Positions 44,220-53,158 of a stretch of DNA of 56,340 nucleotides are shown here, one piece after another; positions within the stretch are counted from its first letter, which is position 1, and each line of letters opens with the position of its first letter. A program made the translations under genes and the position numbers. Below the pieces are notes generated by a model. That model searched no databases. It was not told the origin of the DNA and worked only from the letters and a program-made list of their open reading frames with translations. Source of the DNA: M10-OD1-4 sp038061695 (lineage in GTDB: Bacteria > Patescibacteriota > Minisyncoccia > GWC2-36-17 > M10-OD1-4); NCBI GenBank assembly GCA_038061695.1, contig JBBTYT010000006.1, forward strand, positions 1 to 56,340. The letters run 5' to 3'.

Positions 44220-44612
44220 ATGTTATCCGAAAAATATACACAAGCATTATACAAATTAGCAAAAGATAGATATGAGAAAGATCAGATAAGTTTTTTCTCT
44301 AATTTTTTAGAAATATTAAAAAGAAACGGTCATTATAAGCTTTTGCCAAAAATTTTAAAAAATTATGAGAGAATAGTGAGAGAGGACAAAGTTAAAATAG
44401 GTATAGAGCTGGTTATTTCTGATGTAAAATTTGAAGATCAATATAAAAAAGAGATTAAAAATTACAAGGAATATTTTAATATAAAGCAAAGTGTTAATGT
44501 TGTTATAGATCCTTCAATAATTGGCGGATTTATGATAAAAACTAAAGGTATTGTTGTTGATGCGAGTTATAAAAGGTGGCTGATTGGTTTATATCATAAA
44601 TTTATTAAATAA
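44220..44612 (+). CDS. atpH: F1Fo ATP synthase subunit delta (short form)
   Basis: The 130-residue protein begins LSEKYTQALYKLAKD, like the family start of helix 1. It ends VIDPSIIGGFMIKTKGIVVDASYKRWLIGLYHKF, matching the delta C-terminal signature DPSLIGGxxIRxGxxxxDxS. It is about 45 residues shorter than the usual 175, mostly in the helical N-terminal domain. Position between atpF and atpA confirms it. Confidence 0.88.
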   Translation: MLSEKYTQALYKLAKDRYEKDQISFFSNFLEILKRNGHYKLLPKILKNYERIVREDKVKIGIELVISDVKFEDQYKKEIKNYKEYFNIKQSVNVVIDPSIIGGFMIKTKGIVVDASYKRWLIGLYHKFIK

Positions 44613-44639
44613 TTAATTTTTTGTCTTTTCAATAAAAAA

Positions 44640-46211
44640 ATGAGCGACTTTATTATAGAAAAATTAAAAAAAGAGATTGAAAAATTTTCACAAAATGTGG
44701 AAGTTGAAAAAGTAGGTACTGTAACAAAAGTTGCAGATGGTATTTGTGAGGTGGATGGATTATATGATGTTGGTATGTCTGAGATGGTTGTTTTTTCTGA
44801 TAAAGAAGAGAAGACGCTTGCAGAAACTATAGCAAGTCCCAGCGCAGTGTCAGGGCTTATCTTAAATATTGAAGAAAATTCTATAAAAATTGTAATTTTG
44901 GGAGATGCAAGAAAAATAAGAGAAGGTACAATAGTTAGAAGCACTGGAAATGTTCTTTCTGTTCCTGCATCTGAAAATATGATAGGTAGAGTTGTTAATG
45001 CTCTTGGAGCACCTATTGATGGTCAAGGAGATATCAAATACAAAGAGACAAGAAAAATAGAAAGGATAGCATATGGAGTTATGGATCGCTCGTCTATAGA
45101 CACGCCTTTACATACGGGTATTAAGGCCATTGATTCTATGATCCCGATTGGACGCGGACAGAGGGAGCTTATTATAGGAGATAGGTATACTGGCAAGACA
45201 ACCATCGCTATAGATACTATTTTAAATCAGAAGAATGAGCCTGAGGCAGAAAGGCCAATTTGTATTTATGTCGCTATAGGTCAGAAAGAATCAAAGACAG
45301 CAAGAATAGTGCATGAGCTTAAAGAGAAGGGGGCTATGGATTATACATTGGTTGTTTCAGCATCAGCTTCAGAGCCTGCTTCATTGCAGTTTATTGCTCC
45401 ATTTTCTGGAGTTGCGATAGCGGAATATTTTATGGAGAAAGGGAAAGATGTATTAATTATTTATGATGATCTCTCAAAGCAGGCTGTAGCCTATAGACAG
45501 ATGTCCCTTATTTTGAGACGTCCGCCGGGAAGAGAGGCATATCCAGGAGATATTTTTTATCTTCATTCAAGGCTTCTTGAGAGATCAGCTAAATTAAATA
45601 AAAAATTAGGCGGGGGATCAATAACTGCATTACCTATTATTGAAACTCAAGAAGGTGATGTTTCCGCATATATTCCCACGAATGTTATATCTATTACAGA
45701 TGGTCAAATATTTTTAAATTCTGACTTTTTTAATAAGGGTTTAAAGCCTGCCATTGATGCTGGAATATCTGTTTCTCGTGTTGGCTCAGTCGCTCAAACA
45801 AAAGCTGTTAAAAAAGTTGCAGGGAAGATAAAGCTTCAATTAGCTCAATTCAGAGAGCTGGAGGCATTTATGCAGTTTTCTCAGGATTTAGATGCAGATA
45901 CAAAAGCAAGTATAGAGAAGGGGAGAAGACTTGCAGAAATATTAAAACAAAAAAATGGCAATCCATTAGGATTTGAAAAACAGGTCGTATCAATCTATTC
46001 TGCTATAAATGGATTCTTTGATGATGTTCCTGTGAGTAATGTTGCAGATACTGAAGCAAAGCTTATTACTTATATTCAAAATCAGAAAAATGAAATATTA
46101 AACAGTATAAAATCAGAAAAAAATCTTTCAGAAGAAACAGAAAGAAAGCTCAAAGATGCTATGAAGATTTTTAAAGATACACACAGCGAATTATTTTCTT
46201 TGAAAGCGTAA
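44640..46211 (+). CDS. atpA: F1Fo ATP synthase subunit alpha
   Basis: The 523-residue non-catalytic subunit has the nucleotide-binding loop GDRYTGKT near residue 180, then IYVAIGQKESKTARIVHEL, the DDLSKQAVAYRQMSL segment, RPPGREAYPGDIFYLHSRLLER, and VGSVAQTKAVKKVAGKIKLQLAQFREL. Most family members have GDRQTGKT; here Gln is Tyr. It is followed by atpG. Confidence 0.95.
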   Translation: MSDFIIEKLKKEIEKFSQNVEVEKVGTVTKVADGICEVDGLYDVGMSEMVVFSDKEEKTLAETIASPSAVSGLILNIEENSIKIVILGDARKIREGTIVRSTGNVLSVPASENMIGRVVNALGAPIDGQGDIKYKETRKIERIAYGVMDRSSIDTPLHTGIKAIDSMIPIGRGQRELIIGDRYTGKTTIAIDTILNQKNEPEAERPICIYVAIGQKESKTARIVHELKEKGAMDYTLVVSASASEPASLQFIAPFSGVAIAEYFMEKGKDVLIIYDDLSKQAVAYRQMSLILRRPPGREAYPGDIFYLHSRLLERSAKLNKKLGGGSITALPIIETQEGDVSAYIPTNVISITDGQIFLNSDFFNKGLKPAIDAGISVSRVGSVAQTKAVKKVAGKIKLQLAQFRELEAFMQFSQDLDADTKASIEKGRRLAEILKQKNGNPLGFEKQVVSIYSAINGFFDDVPVSNVADTEAKLITYIQNQKNEILNSIKSEKNLSEETERKLKDAMKIFKDTHSELFSLKA

Positions 46212-46234
46212 AATGAAAATCGCAAAATTATTCT

Positions 46235-47170
46235 ATGTCACTTAAGTCAATAAAAAATAAAATACGATCTATTAGTAAGACAAAGCAGGTTACAAAGGCT
46301 ATGGAGTCTGTTTCTGCAGTTAAGATGCGGAAAAGTCAAAAGTCTGCTCTTGATACAAGGCATTACGCTACGCATGCTTTTAATATTTTAAAAAGGATTA
46401 GCGGAAGTATAGATGGAGCGACATCTCACTCATTAATGACAGAAAGAGACATTAAGAGAACTTGCATATTTATCATTACAAGCGATAAGGGATTGGCAGG
46501 AAGTTTAAATAGCGCTGTTATTAAAAGAGTTATTAGTAATATGACTGAGAATAAGCTTGATAAAAATAACGCAGGTATAATTTGTATAGGTAGAAAGGGT
46601 TATGAGTATTTTCTAAAAAGAGGATTTAAGATAGAAAAATATTATGAAAAATTAGGAGATGATGCTCCAGTAACTCTTTTAAAAGATGTTTCAGATCTTA
46701 TTGTTAATTTATATGAAAATTACGAATACGATCTTTTTCAAATTTTTTATACAAACTTTATCTCTACAGCGGAACAGAATGCTATCGCGATGACAATGCT
46801 TCCAATTAAGTATAATGAAATAAAAAAGATAATTGAAGGTATTTTGCCAAAGAAAGGAAGGTATTCTAAGGCTAAAGAGGTTATTGACGGAAAAGATGAT
46901 AATGACGTTAAACTCTATCTCTTTGAGCCAGGCGCAAAAGAGATTTTAAATGAATTATTACCTTTTTTATTAAATATTCAGATTTATTATTCTTTTTTGG
47001 AGGCAAAGGCTTCAGAACATTCCGCGAGAATGGTTTCCATGAAGAATGCTTCTGATAAGGCAGATGAATTGTCAAAGGATTTGAAACTATCCTTTAATAA
47101 GGCTCGTCAAGCTTCTATTACTAGAGAGATTAGTGAGATTACAGGAGGCATAGAGGCGATGACAAATTAA
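46235..47170 (+). CDS. atpG: F1Fo ATP synthase subunit gamma
   Basis: The 311-residue rotor subunit has the N-terminal helix SLKSIKNKIRSISKTKQVTKAMESVSAVKMRK, the segment FIITSDKGLAGSLNSAV, and the C-terminal helix HSARMVSMKNASDKADEL, ending with ARQASITREISEITGGIEAM. All are standard. The catalytic beta (atpD) and epsilon (atpC) genes, which usually follow, are absent. The next gene is greA behind its own promoter. Confidence 0.95.
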   Translation: MSLKSIKNKIRSISKTKQVTKAMESVSAVKMRKSQKSALDTRHYATHAFNILKRISGSIDGATSHSLMTERDIKRTCIFIITSDKGLAGSLNSAVIKRVISNMTENKLDKNNAGIICIGRKGYEYFLKRGFKIEKYYEKLGDDAPVTLLKDVSDLIVNLYENYEYDLFQIFYTNFISTAEQNAIAMTMLPIKYNEIKKIIEGILPKKGRYSKAKEVIDGKDDNDVKLYLFEPGAKEILNELLPFLLNIQIYYSFLEAKASEHSARMVSMKNASDKADELSKDLKLSFNKARQASITREISEITGGIEAMTN

Positions 47171-47217
47171 TTATAAAGCAGCCAAGATTATTACTAATTC
47201 TAAAAATAGAAAGCATA

Positions 47218-47246
47218 TTGACCTTATATATAATTTAGAATATTAT
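47218..47246 (+). promoter_or_regulatory. Promoter of greA
   Basis: TTGACC (47218-47223), a 17-base spacer and TATTAT (47241-47246). The leader of about 114 bases contains small hairpins: CATTGC-TAAG-GCAATG near 47279-47294 and CGAAAAT-GA-ATTTTCG near 47320-47335. Confidence 0.66.
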
Positions 47247-47366
47247 ATATAGTTATTAGGAGATTAATAAGTATAAGCATTGCTAAGGCAATGTTTGAAA
47301 TTGCTTTGCTCGTCCGTCACGAAAATGAATTTTCGCGTTGGCTAGCCGGTAATTATAATAAAAACT

Positions 47367-47837
47367 ATGGTGAATCAAGGGGATCAAGAATATGTAACAA
47401 AAGAAAGACGAGAAGAGCTCCAGATTGAGTTGGAGGATTTAAAGACATCAAAAAGACAGGAGATTTCAAAGAGAATTGAAGATGCAAAGAAATTTGGAGA
47501 TCTTTCTGAAAATGCAGAGTATATGGAAGCAAAAGAGTCTCAAGAGATGAATGAAAAAAAAGTGGCAGAGCTTGAGGTATTTTTGAAAAATGCTATTTTA
47601 ATTATAAAAGCAAAATCTACAGGTGATGTCCAGATAGGATCAACTCTTGAAGTGGAGTCAAGCGCTGGAAAAAGAGAATTTACAATTGTTGGGTCAGAGG
47701 AGGCAGATCCTGCTATTGGAAAAATTTCAAATCAGTCACCGATAGGTTCAGCATTTCTAGGAAGTAGAGAAGGCGACTCCGTGGATGTTCAAACACCAAA
47801 AGGAGTTGTTAAGTATAAAATTATCAAAATAAAATAA
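47367..47837 (+). CDS. greA: Transcription elongation factor GreA
   Basis: GreA stimulates cleavage of the RNA 3' end in backtracked RNA polymerase. The 156-residue protein has the N-terminal coiled coil with the tip residues FGDLSENAEYMEAK, where the acidic pair acts at the polymerase active site. Its C-terminal FKBP-like domain has EADPAIGKISNQSPIGSAFLG and EGDSVDVQTPKGVVKYKIIKI. Length is normal. Confidence 0.96.
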   Translation: MVNQGDQEYVTKERREELQIELEDLKTSKRQEISKRIEDAKKFGDLSENAEYMEAKESQEMNEKKVAELEVFLKNAILIIKAKSTGDVQIGSTLEVESSAGKREFTIVGSEEADPAIGKISNQSPIGSAFLGSREGDSVDVQTPKGVVKYKIIKIK

Positions 47838-47876
47838 TAGTTTTTGATTCAAGAAATCATCTGCTATAAATAAGGC

Positions 47877-47920
47877 GTAACAAAACTAGCACTCTTGACG
47901 AAGAGTGCTAGTTTTGTTAC
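47877..47920. promoter_or_regulatory. CIRCE-type operator of hrcA with extended palindrome
   Basis: CTAGCACTC (47886-47894) and GAGTGCTAG (47903-47911) match the CIRCE half-sites except for the outer base, with an 8-base spacer in place of 9. The palindrome extends outward to 18-bp perfect arms (47877-47894 and 47903-47920). The gene downstream is hrcA, giving the usual autorepression loop. Confidence 0.9.
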
Positions 47921-47923
47921 ACT
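47895..47923 (+). promoter_or_regulatory. Promoter of the hrcA-dnaK-dnaJ operon, embedded in CIRCE
   Basis: TTGACG (47895-47900) lies inside the CIRCE spacer, and TACACT (47918-47923) follows after 17 bases. This is the same geometry as at clpB. The RNA would start near 47930, only about 15 bases before ATG 47944. Confidence 0.75.
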
Positions 47924-47943
47924 TGTTAAGAAGTAAATTTTTT

Positions 47944-48648
47944 ATGACAGAAAGACAGATATCAATATTATTTGCAGTAGTGCAAGAATATATAAAAAGC
48001 GCTCAACCTGTTGGATCAAAGCTTATTTTTGACAAGTATGATTTTAATATAAGTCCGGCAACATTCAGAAGTATTTTTTCTGAATTGGAAGATATGGACT
48101 ATTTATATCAGCCTCATACATCATCAGGAAGAGTGCCTACAGATAAAGGATATAGGCTTTTTGTGAACTACCTTTTAGATAGAAGAATAGTTGAAAAAGA
48201 GAAGATGCAGAGAGTGTTTTCTGAATTATTAAAAACAAAAAGAAAGCAGGATAATATATTTTCAGATCTTGCAAAGTCAATATCTGAAATGTCGCAAAGT
48301 ATAGTATTTTCAGGTCCTTTAAATTCAAAAATATTTTTTAAATCAGGAATGAATGAGATGTTATCACAACCGGAATTTAATGATATTTCTTTTAGGAAAG
48401 AGTTTGGAAATATCATTGATACTTTTGAAGATAATATGCCAAATATATTGAGAAGGATGCATGAAGATAATTTTTCAGTTTTTATAGGAGGTGAAAGTCC
48501 ATTTAAGGGTTCAAGCGATCTTTCAATGATAGTGTCAAAATGTAATTTATCAGGTTCAGATAGTATTGTTGTAATCTTGGGTCCAAAAAGAATGAATTAT
48601 GAAAAGAATATAGATTTAATTAATTCGTTAATAAAATTATTACAATGA
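47944..48648 (+). CDS. hrcA: Heat-inducible transcription repressor HrcA (short form)
   Basis: The frame is open from 47905, but that start lies inside the operator, so ATG 47944 (MTERQISILF) is chosen. The N-terminal winged helix is clear: AVVQEYIKSAQPVGSKLI, NISPATFRSIFSELEDMDYL, HTSSGRVPTDKGYRLFV. The C-terminal end VFIGGESPF...GSDSIVVILGPKRMNYEKNIDLI matches the GAF-like core. At about 235 residues it is some 100 residues shorter than typical HrcA, and the inserted dimerisation domain appears reduced. It overlaps grpE by 4 bases. Confidence 0.93.
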   Translation: MTERQISILFAVVQEYIKSAQPVGSKLIFDKYDFNISPATFRSIFSELEDMDYLYQPHTSSGRVPTDKGYRLFVNYLLDRRIVEKEKMQRVFSELLKTKRKQDNIFSDLAKSISEMSQSIVFSGPLNSKIFFKSGMNEMLSQPEFNDISFRKEFGNIIDTFEDNMPNILRRMHEDNFSVFIGGESPFKGSSDLSMIVSKCNLSGSDSIVVILGPKRMNYEKNIDLINSLIKLLQ

Positions 48649-49154
48649 AAGAAGAAAATAATAAAGAAGAAGTTGTAAATACAGAGGATGATGAGCTTTC
48701 TTTATGTGAAAAGCAGAGAGATGAATATCTGGAATTATCCAAAAGATTAAAAGCCGACTTTGTTAATTTAAAAAAGGATTCGGATGATTATAGCATAAGG
48801 ATAAGAGAAATTGTAAATGAAGGGCTTATATTAAAAATATTACCTATTTTAGATTCTTTTGACCTCGCTTTAAAATATACGCCGAATGATTTAAAAGAGA
48901 ATAATTGGGTAAAGGGAGTATTAAGTATAAAGGGGCTCTTTGATGGTATTTTAAAATCTATCGGAATTGAAGAGGTTAAAGTTATCGGTGAAATCTTTGA
49001 TGCAAATTTGCATGAAGCTATCGTAGAGGAGGAGTCAGATAAAGATGAGGGTGTTATTTTGGAAGAGTTGCAAAAAGGATATAAATTAAATAATAAATTA
49101 ATTAGAGCATCAAAAGTAAAAATTAGTAAGCATAAGATGTCCGAAGAGCTATAG
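48645..49154 (+). CDS. grpE: Nucleotide exchange factor GrpE
   Basis: GrpE releases ADP from DnaK. The 169-residue protein has an acidic N-terminus, a long coiled coil (QRDEYLELSKRLKADFVNLKKD), and the family core ILPILDSFDLALKY, VKGVLSIKGLFDGILKSIGIEEV, GEIFDANLHEAI and GYKLNNKLIRASKVKIS. The start overlaps the hrcA stop (ATGA), so translation is coupled. Confidence 0.95.
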   Translation: MKEENNKEEVVNTEDDELSLCEKQRDEYLELSKRLKADFVNLKKDSDDYSIRIREIVNEGLILKILPILDSFDLALKYTPNDLKENNWVKGVLSIKGLFDGILKSIGIEEVKVIGEIFDANLHEAIVEEESDKDEGVILEELQKGYKLNNKLIRASKVKISKHKMSEEL

Positions 49155-49173
49155 TTATCTTAGGATAACTATA
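49150..49173 (+). other. Hairpin between grpE and dnaK
   Basis: TATAGTTATC-TTAG-GATAACTATA is a perfect 10-bp stem with a 4-base loop that begins at the grpE stop codon. It has no T tract, so it is more likely an mRNA processing or stability element than a terminator, which could raise DnaK over HrcA/GrpE levels. Confidence 0.6.
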
Positions 49174-49196
49174 ATTTAAAGGATTAATATAAAACA

Positions 49197-51113
49197 ATGA
49201 GTAAAATTTTAGGAATTGATTTGGGTACAACAAATTCTGCTATGGCATATATTGAGGGCGGAGAGCCTAAAATTATTGAAAATAAAGAGGGAAATAGAAC
49301 AACTCCTTCCATGTTATCTTTAACAAAGAATGGAGAAAGACAGGTTGGTCTTTTAGCAAAGAGGCAAGCTGTGACAAATCCAAAAAATACATTATTTTCA
49401 ATAAAGAGGCTTATAGGGAGGCGTTTTTCTGATGCGGAGGTTGCTAGGGATCAGAAGCTTTTTCCATTTGAGATAAGAGAAGCAAAAAATGGAGGTGTTG
49501 ATGTAAAGCTCGGTGATAAATGGCATACTCCGCAAGAGATTTCTGCTATGATTTTACAGAAGCTAAAACAAGATGCCGAGGAGAAGCTTGGGAGTAAGAT
49601 AGATGAGGCTGTTATCACTGTTCCGGCTTATTTTGACGACAGTCAGAGACAGGCTACAAAGGATGCAGGAGAGATTGCCGGGTTTAAAGTTAGAAGAATA
49701 ATAAACGAGCCGACAGCCGCCGCTTTAGCTTATGGGGTAAATAAAAAGAAAAATGAGAAGGTTGTAGTTTATGATTTTGGCGGAGGTACATTTGATGTTT
49801 CTGTTTTGGATATGTCAGAAGATACAATTGAAGTTAAGGCGACAGGAGGTGATACTCATCTTGGAGGAGATGATTTTGATCAGAAGATTATTCATTGGCT
49901 AATAAGTGAATTTAAAAAAGATCAAGGTATTGATCTTTCAAAGGATATGTTGTCGCTTCAAAGATTAAAAGAGTCAGCCGAAAAAGCAAAGCTTGAGCTT
50001 TCAAGCTCTATTGAAACAGAGATTAATATTCCATTTATTACATCTGATGCGGAAGGTCCAAAACATTTAAACATAAAGTTTACAAGAGCAAAGCTTGAGG
50101 AATTAGTAGGTGAGTATATTCAAAAATCAGTAGAGGTGACAAATGGCGTTGTTAAAGACTCAGGTTTTAATATATCTGATATAAATGAAGTTATATTGGT
50201 TGGAGGTCAGACAAGAATGCCAGCAATACAGGATGCTGTAAAGAAATTATTTAATAAAGAGCCACATAAAGGTATTAATCCGGATGAAGTCGTGGCTATT
50301 GGAGCGGCTATTCAAGGCGGAGTTTTGCAAGGAGATGTAAAGGATATATTGCTTTTGGATGTTATACCTTTATCTTTTGGCATTGAAACATTGGGTGGAG
50401 TATCTACAAAGATGATTGAGAAAAATACTACTATTCCGGTTTCCAAGACACAGATTTTCTCAACCGCTGTAGATAATCAACCGTCTGTTGAAGTGCATGT
50501 TTTGCAAGGAGAGCGTCATATGGCATCAGATAACAAATCATTGGGAAGATTTATGCTTGACGGCATTCCATCATCTCCAAGAGGTATTCCGCAGATTGAG
50601 GTTGCGTTTGATATAGATGCCAATGGTATTTTAAGTGTTAAAGCTAAGGATAAGGCATCAGGAAAAGAGCAGTCAATCAGAATAGAAGCATCTTCAGGTC
50701 TTTCTAAAGATGAGATAGAGAAGATGAAAAAAGATGCAGAGCTTCATGCAGATGAGGATGCAAAAAAGAAAGATTTAGTTGAGGTTAAAAATAATGCGGA
50801 GTCAACAATATATTCCGCAGAGAAGACTTTGTCTGAGTTTGCTGATAAAATAGAGGCGAACGCTAAAAAAGAATTAGAGGAGAAGTTGACGGCACTCAAG
50901 AGTATGAAAGATTCAACAGATGTAGATGCTATTAAGAAGTCAACAGAAGAGCTTTCAAAGTCAGCTCAGAATATAGGAGCAGAGATGTATAAGAAAGTTC
51001 AAGAAGAAGAGAATTCTAAGAAACAAGAGACAGAAGGAGTGGAAAAGAAGAAAGAAGGTGAAGATGAGCCTATTGAGGGAGAGGTTGAGGAAAATTCAGA
51101 AAACAAAAAATAA
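49197..51113 (+). CDS. dnaK: Chaperone protein DnaK (Hsp70)
   Basis: The 638-residue chaperone has the ATPase motifs ILGIDLGTTNSAMAYIEGG, VITVPAYFDDSQRQATKDAG, IINEPTAAALAYG, VYDFGGGTFDVSVLD and EVILVGGQTRMPAIQ, then LLDVIPLSFGIETLGG. The substrate-binding domain follows (QIEVAFDIDANGILSVKAKD). The tail is acidic and Lys/Glu-rich. AAGGA lies 13 bases before the start. It works with GrpE, DnaJ and ClpB, all found in this window. Confidence 0.98.
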   Translation: MSKILGIDLGTTNSAMAYIEGGEPKIIENKEGNRTTPSMLSLTKNGERQVGLLAKRQAVTNPKNTLFSIKRLIGRRFSDAEVARDQKLFPFEIREAKNGGVDVKLGDKWHTPQEISAMILQKLKQDAEEKLGSKIDEAVITVPAYFDDSQRQATKDAGEIAGFKVRRIINEPTAAALAYGVNKKKNEKVVVYDFGGGTFDVSVLDMSEDTIEVKATGGDTHLGGDDFDQKIIHWLISEFKKDQGIDLSKDMLSLQRLKESAEKAKLELSSSIETEINIPFITSDAEGPKHLNIKFTRAKLEELVGEYIQKSVEVTNGVVKDSGFNISDINEVILVGGQTRMPAIQDAVKKLFNKEPHKGINPDEVVAIGAAIQGGVLQGDVKDILLLDVIPLSFGIETLGGVSTKMIEKNTTIPVSKTQIFSTAVDNQPSVEVHVLQGERHMASDNKSLGRFMLDGIPSSPRGIPQIEVAFDIDANGILSVKAKDKASGKEQSIRIEASSGLSKDEIEKMKKDAELHADEDAKKKDLVEVKNNAESTIYSAEKTLSEFADKIEANAKKELEEKLTALKSMKDSTDVDAIKKSTEELSKSAQNIGAEMYKKVQEEENSKKQETEGVEKKKEGEDEPIEGEVEENSENKK

Positions 51114-51134
51114 TACTTAAAATAATAAATAAGA

Positions 51135-52052
51135 GTGATCTCAAAAACAAATAGATTAAAGATATCTTTTTTTCTGATTTCCGCTCTATTGTCATTTTTG
51201 ACATGGAGTAGATTTAAAGATGCTTCGAGTATTGTCAGTACATGGGATATTATAAGCGTAGCTATATTATTAATTATATCAATTGGATTTTTTACTCTCC
51301 TTTTATTTATATTTAATAATAATTTTCCATTACAGGTTTTTGCTCTCTTTCTTTTTGTCTTTGTATTAATCTTAGATTTTCACATTGAGTACATAATAGT
51401 TGTTATTCTGGCATTATTATTTTTTGTTTATGCTCATATAAAATTAAAAAATAATATAAAAAATAATTTGAAAGTCAGATTTCATTCAGCTGTACTTTAC
51501 GGGACGCCATCTCTTGTAACGGCATTTGCAGTGTTGTTTGCTTCTGTGTCATATTTCTACCCTTTTAATGTTTCTGAGATTAAGGTTTCACCACAGGTAT
51601 TCTCTTTTGTAACGCCATTTGCAGAACAGTTTATCAAACTTCAGACGCCAACATATCAGGTTGGTATGACTATAGATGATTTTTTGGTTGGAACTGTTTC
51701 TAAGGAAACAGGAGTAAGCACCGATTTAATAAAAAAGAATTTTAAAAGTCAGCTTGAAAAACAGAGGAAGGAATTTGCAGATGGGGTAGGGGTATCACTT
51801 TCTGGTGATGAAAAATTAAATGACATAATTACCTTAGTTGCGAATTCATATATAAGTAAGTATTTAGTTCCTAACGAATCTATAATTCCTATTATTTTTG
51901 CTATTTTTGTATTTTTAACAATAAAATCATCAGGGTTTATTTTAAACAGAGCTTCTGTTTTATTTGCAACTATGCTGTTTAAGATTATGGTTTTCTTTAA
52001 ATTAATAAGAGTAGAAATTATTAAAGTTGATAAAGAAGTTTTAAGTATTTAA
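51135..52052 (+). CDS. Polytopic membrane protein between dnaK and dnaJ, unknown function
   Basis: The 305-residue protein starts with GTG and has about six membrane segments. There are four in the N-terminal third, one at FHSAVLYGTPSLVTAFAVLFASVSYF, and one or two near the C-terminus (IIPIIFAIFVFLTI). A central extracytoplasmic region with helical stretches (MTIDDFLVGTVSKETGVSTDLIKKNF) lies between. I recognise no family. Its place inside the HrcA operon suggests a link to protein quality control at the membrane. Confidence 0.68.
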   Translation: MISKTNRLKISFFLISALLSFLTWSRFKDASSIVSTWDIISVAILLIISIGFFTLLLFIFNNNFPLQVFALFLFVFVLILDFHIEYIIVVILALLFFVYAHIKLKNNIKNNLKVRFHSAVLYGTPSLVTAFAVLFASVSYFYPFNVSEIKVSPQVFSFVTPFAEQFIKLQTPTYQVGMTIDDFLVGTVSKETGVSTDLIKKNFKSQLEKQRKEFADGVGVSLSGDEKLNDIITLVANSYISKYLVPNESIIPIIFAIFVFLTIKSSGFILNRASVLFATMLFKIMVFFKLIRVEIIKVDKEVLSI

Positions 52053-52075
52053 TTTGATAACTTCAAAACACAAAG

Positions 52076-53158
52076 ATGAGTAAAGATTATTATAAAGTAT
52101 TAGGTGTAGAAAAAAGCGCTTCTGAAGATGAGATTAAGAAGGCTTATAGACAGATGGCTCACAAACATCATCCTGATAAGGGTGGCGGTAATGAAGCAAA
52201 GTTTAAAGAATTAAATGAGGCTTATCAGGTCTTGGGAGACAAACAGAAGAGGTCTCAATATGATCAATTTGGTTCAGCTGGTTTTTCTGGTGGAGCAGGG
52301 CAACAACAAGGTGGTTTTGGCGGCGGAGTTCAGTGGGATTTTTCTAGAGGCGGTTCAGAGGGCTTTGCAGATATTTTTGAAGATCTTTTTGGCGGTGGTT
52401 TCTCACAGAAACAATCTCAACAGAAACAGAATATCGGAGCTGATTTAAAAGTTCATATAACAATATCTTTGGAAGAATCTGCCTTTGGCGAAACGAAAGA
52501 GATATTAATATCTAGGATGATGCATTGCGATGGTTGCAATGGTTCAGGAGCTGAGCCAAAGACAGAGCTTATAAAATGTCATTCCTGCGGGGGTAAGGGA
52601 AGTCATGAAAAATTTTACAAGACGATGTTTGGTGTCATAAAGCAACAGGGTATTTGTGATGATTGCTTAGGTAAAGGCTCTGTGCCAAAGACAAAGTGCA
52701 GGAAATGTCAAGGTAACGGTATTCAAAGAAGAAATGACTCTTTTAAAATTAAAATTCCTCAAGGAATTGACGAGGGTGATGTATTTAAAATTTCCAGAAA
52801 AGGAGATGATGCTTCACATGGAGGCTCAAGCGGTAATCTTTTTGTTGCAATTTCAATTTCTTCGCACAAGTTATTTAAGAGATCGGGAGATGATATTAAG
52901 ATTGATTTGTCTATAAATTTTACTCAAGCTGTATTTGGAGATAAAATAGATATAGATACTTTATATAAGAAGATTAAATTAAAAATTCCGGAAGGAGTCC
53001 AATCAGGCAAAGTAATAAAAGTCTCGGGTTATGGAATGCCTAAAAAGCATGGATTTGGAAAAGGAGATTTACTCGTTAAGGTAAGTATTAAAACTCCTGA
53101 AAATATTACTAAGCAACAGAAGAAGATTTTAGAAGAACTTAAAAAAGAGGGAATATGA
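52076..53158 (+). CDS. dnaJ: Chaperone protein DnaJ (Hsp40)
   Basis: The 360-residue co-chaperone has a J domain with AHKHHPDKGGG, a Gly/Phe-rich linker (GGAGQQQGGFGGGVQWDF), four zinc-finger repeats (CDGCNGSG, CHSCGGKG, CDDCLGKG, CRKCQGNG) and two C-terminal beta domains. All four CxxCxGxG repeats are complete, so it is a class-I DnaJ. It overlaps the next membrane gene by 4 bases. Confidence 0.97.
   Translation: MSKDYYKVLGVEKSASEDEIKKAYRQMAHKHHPDKGGGNEAKFKELNEAYQVLGDKQKRSQYDQFGSAGFSGGAGQQQGGFGGGVQWDFSRGGSEGFADIFEDLFGGGFSQKQSQQKQNIGADLKVHITISLEESAFGETKEILISRMMHCDGCNGSGAEPKTELIKCHSCGGKGSHEKFYKTMFGVIKQQGICDDCLGKGSVPKTKCRKCQGNGIQRRNDSFKIKIPQGIDEGDVFKISRKGDDASHGGSSGNLFVAISISSHKLFKRSGDDIKIDLSINFTQAVFGDKIDIDTLYKKIKLKIPEGVQSGKVIKVSGYGMPKKHGFGKGDLLVKVSIKTPENITKQQKKILEELKKEGI

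Noticed and set aside
47291..47428. Open frame of about 45 codons in the greA leader starting MFEIALLVRHENE
   Set aside because: It overlaps greA in another frame, has no ribosome-binding site, and coincides with small hairpins. Its composition gives no support for coding.
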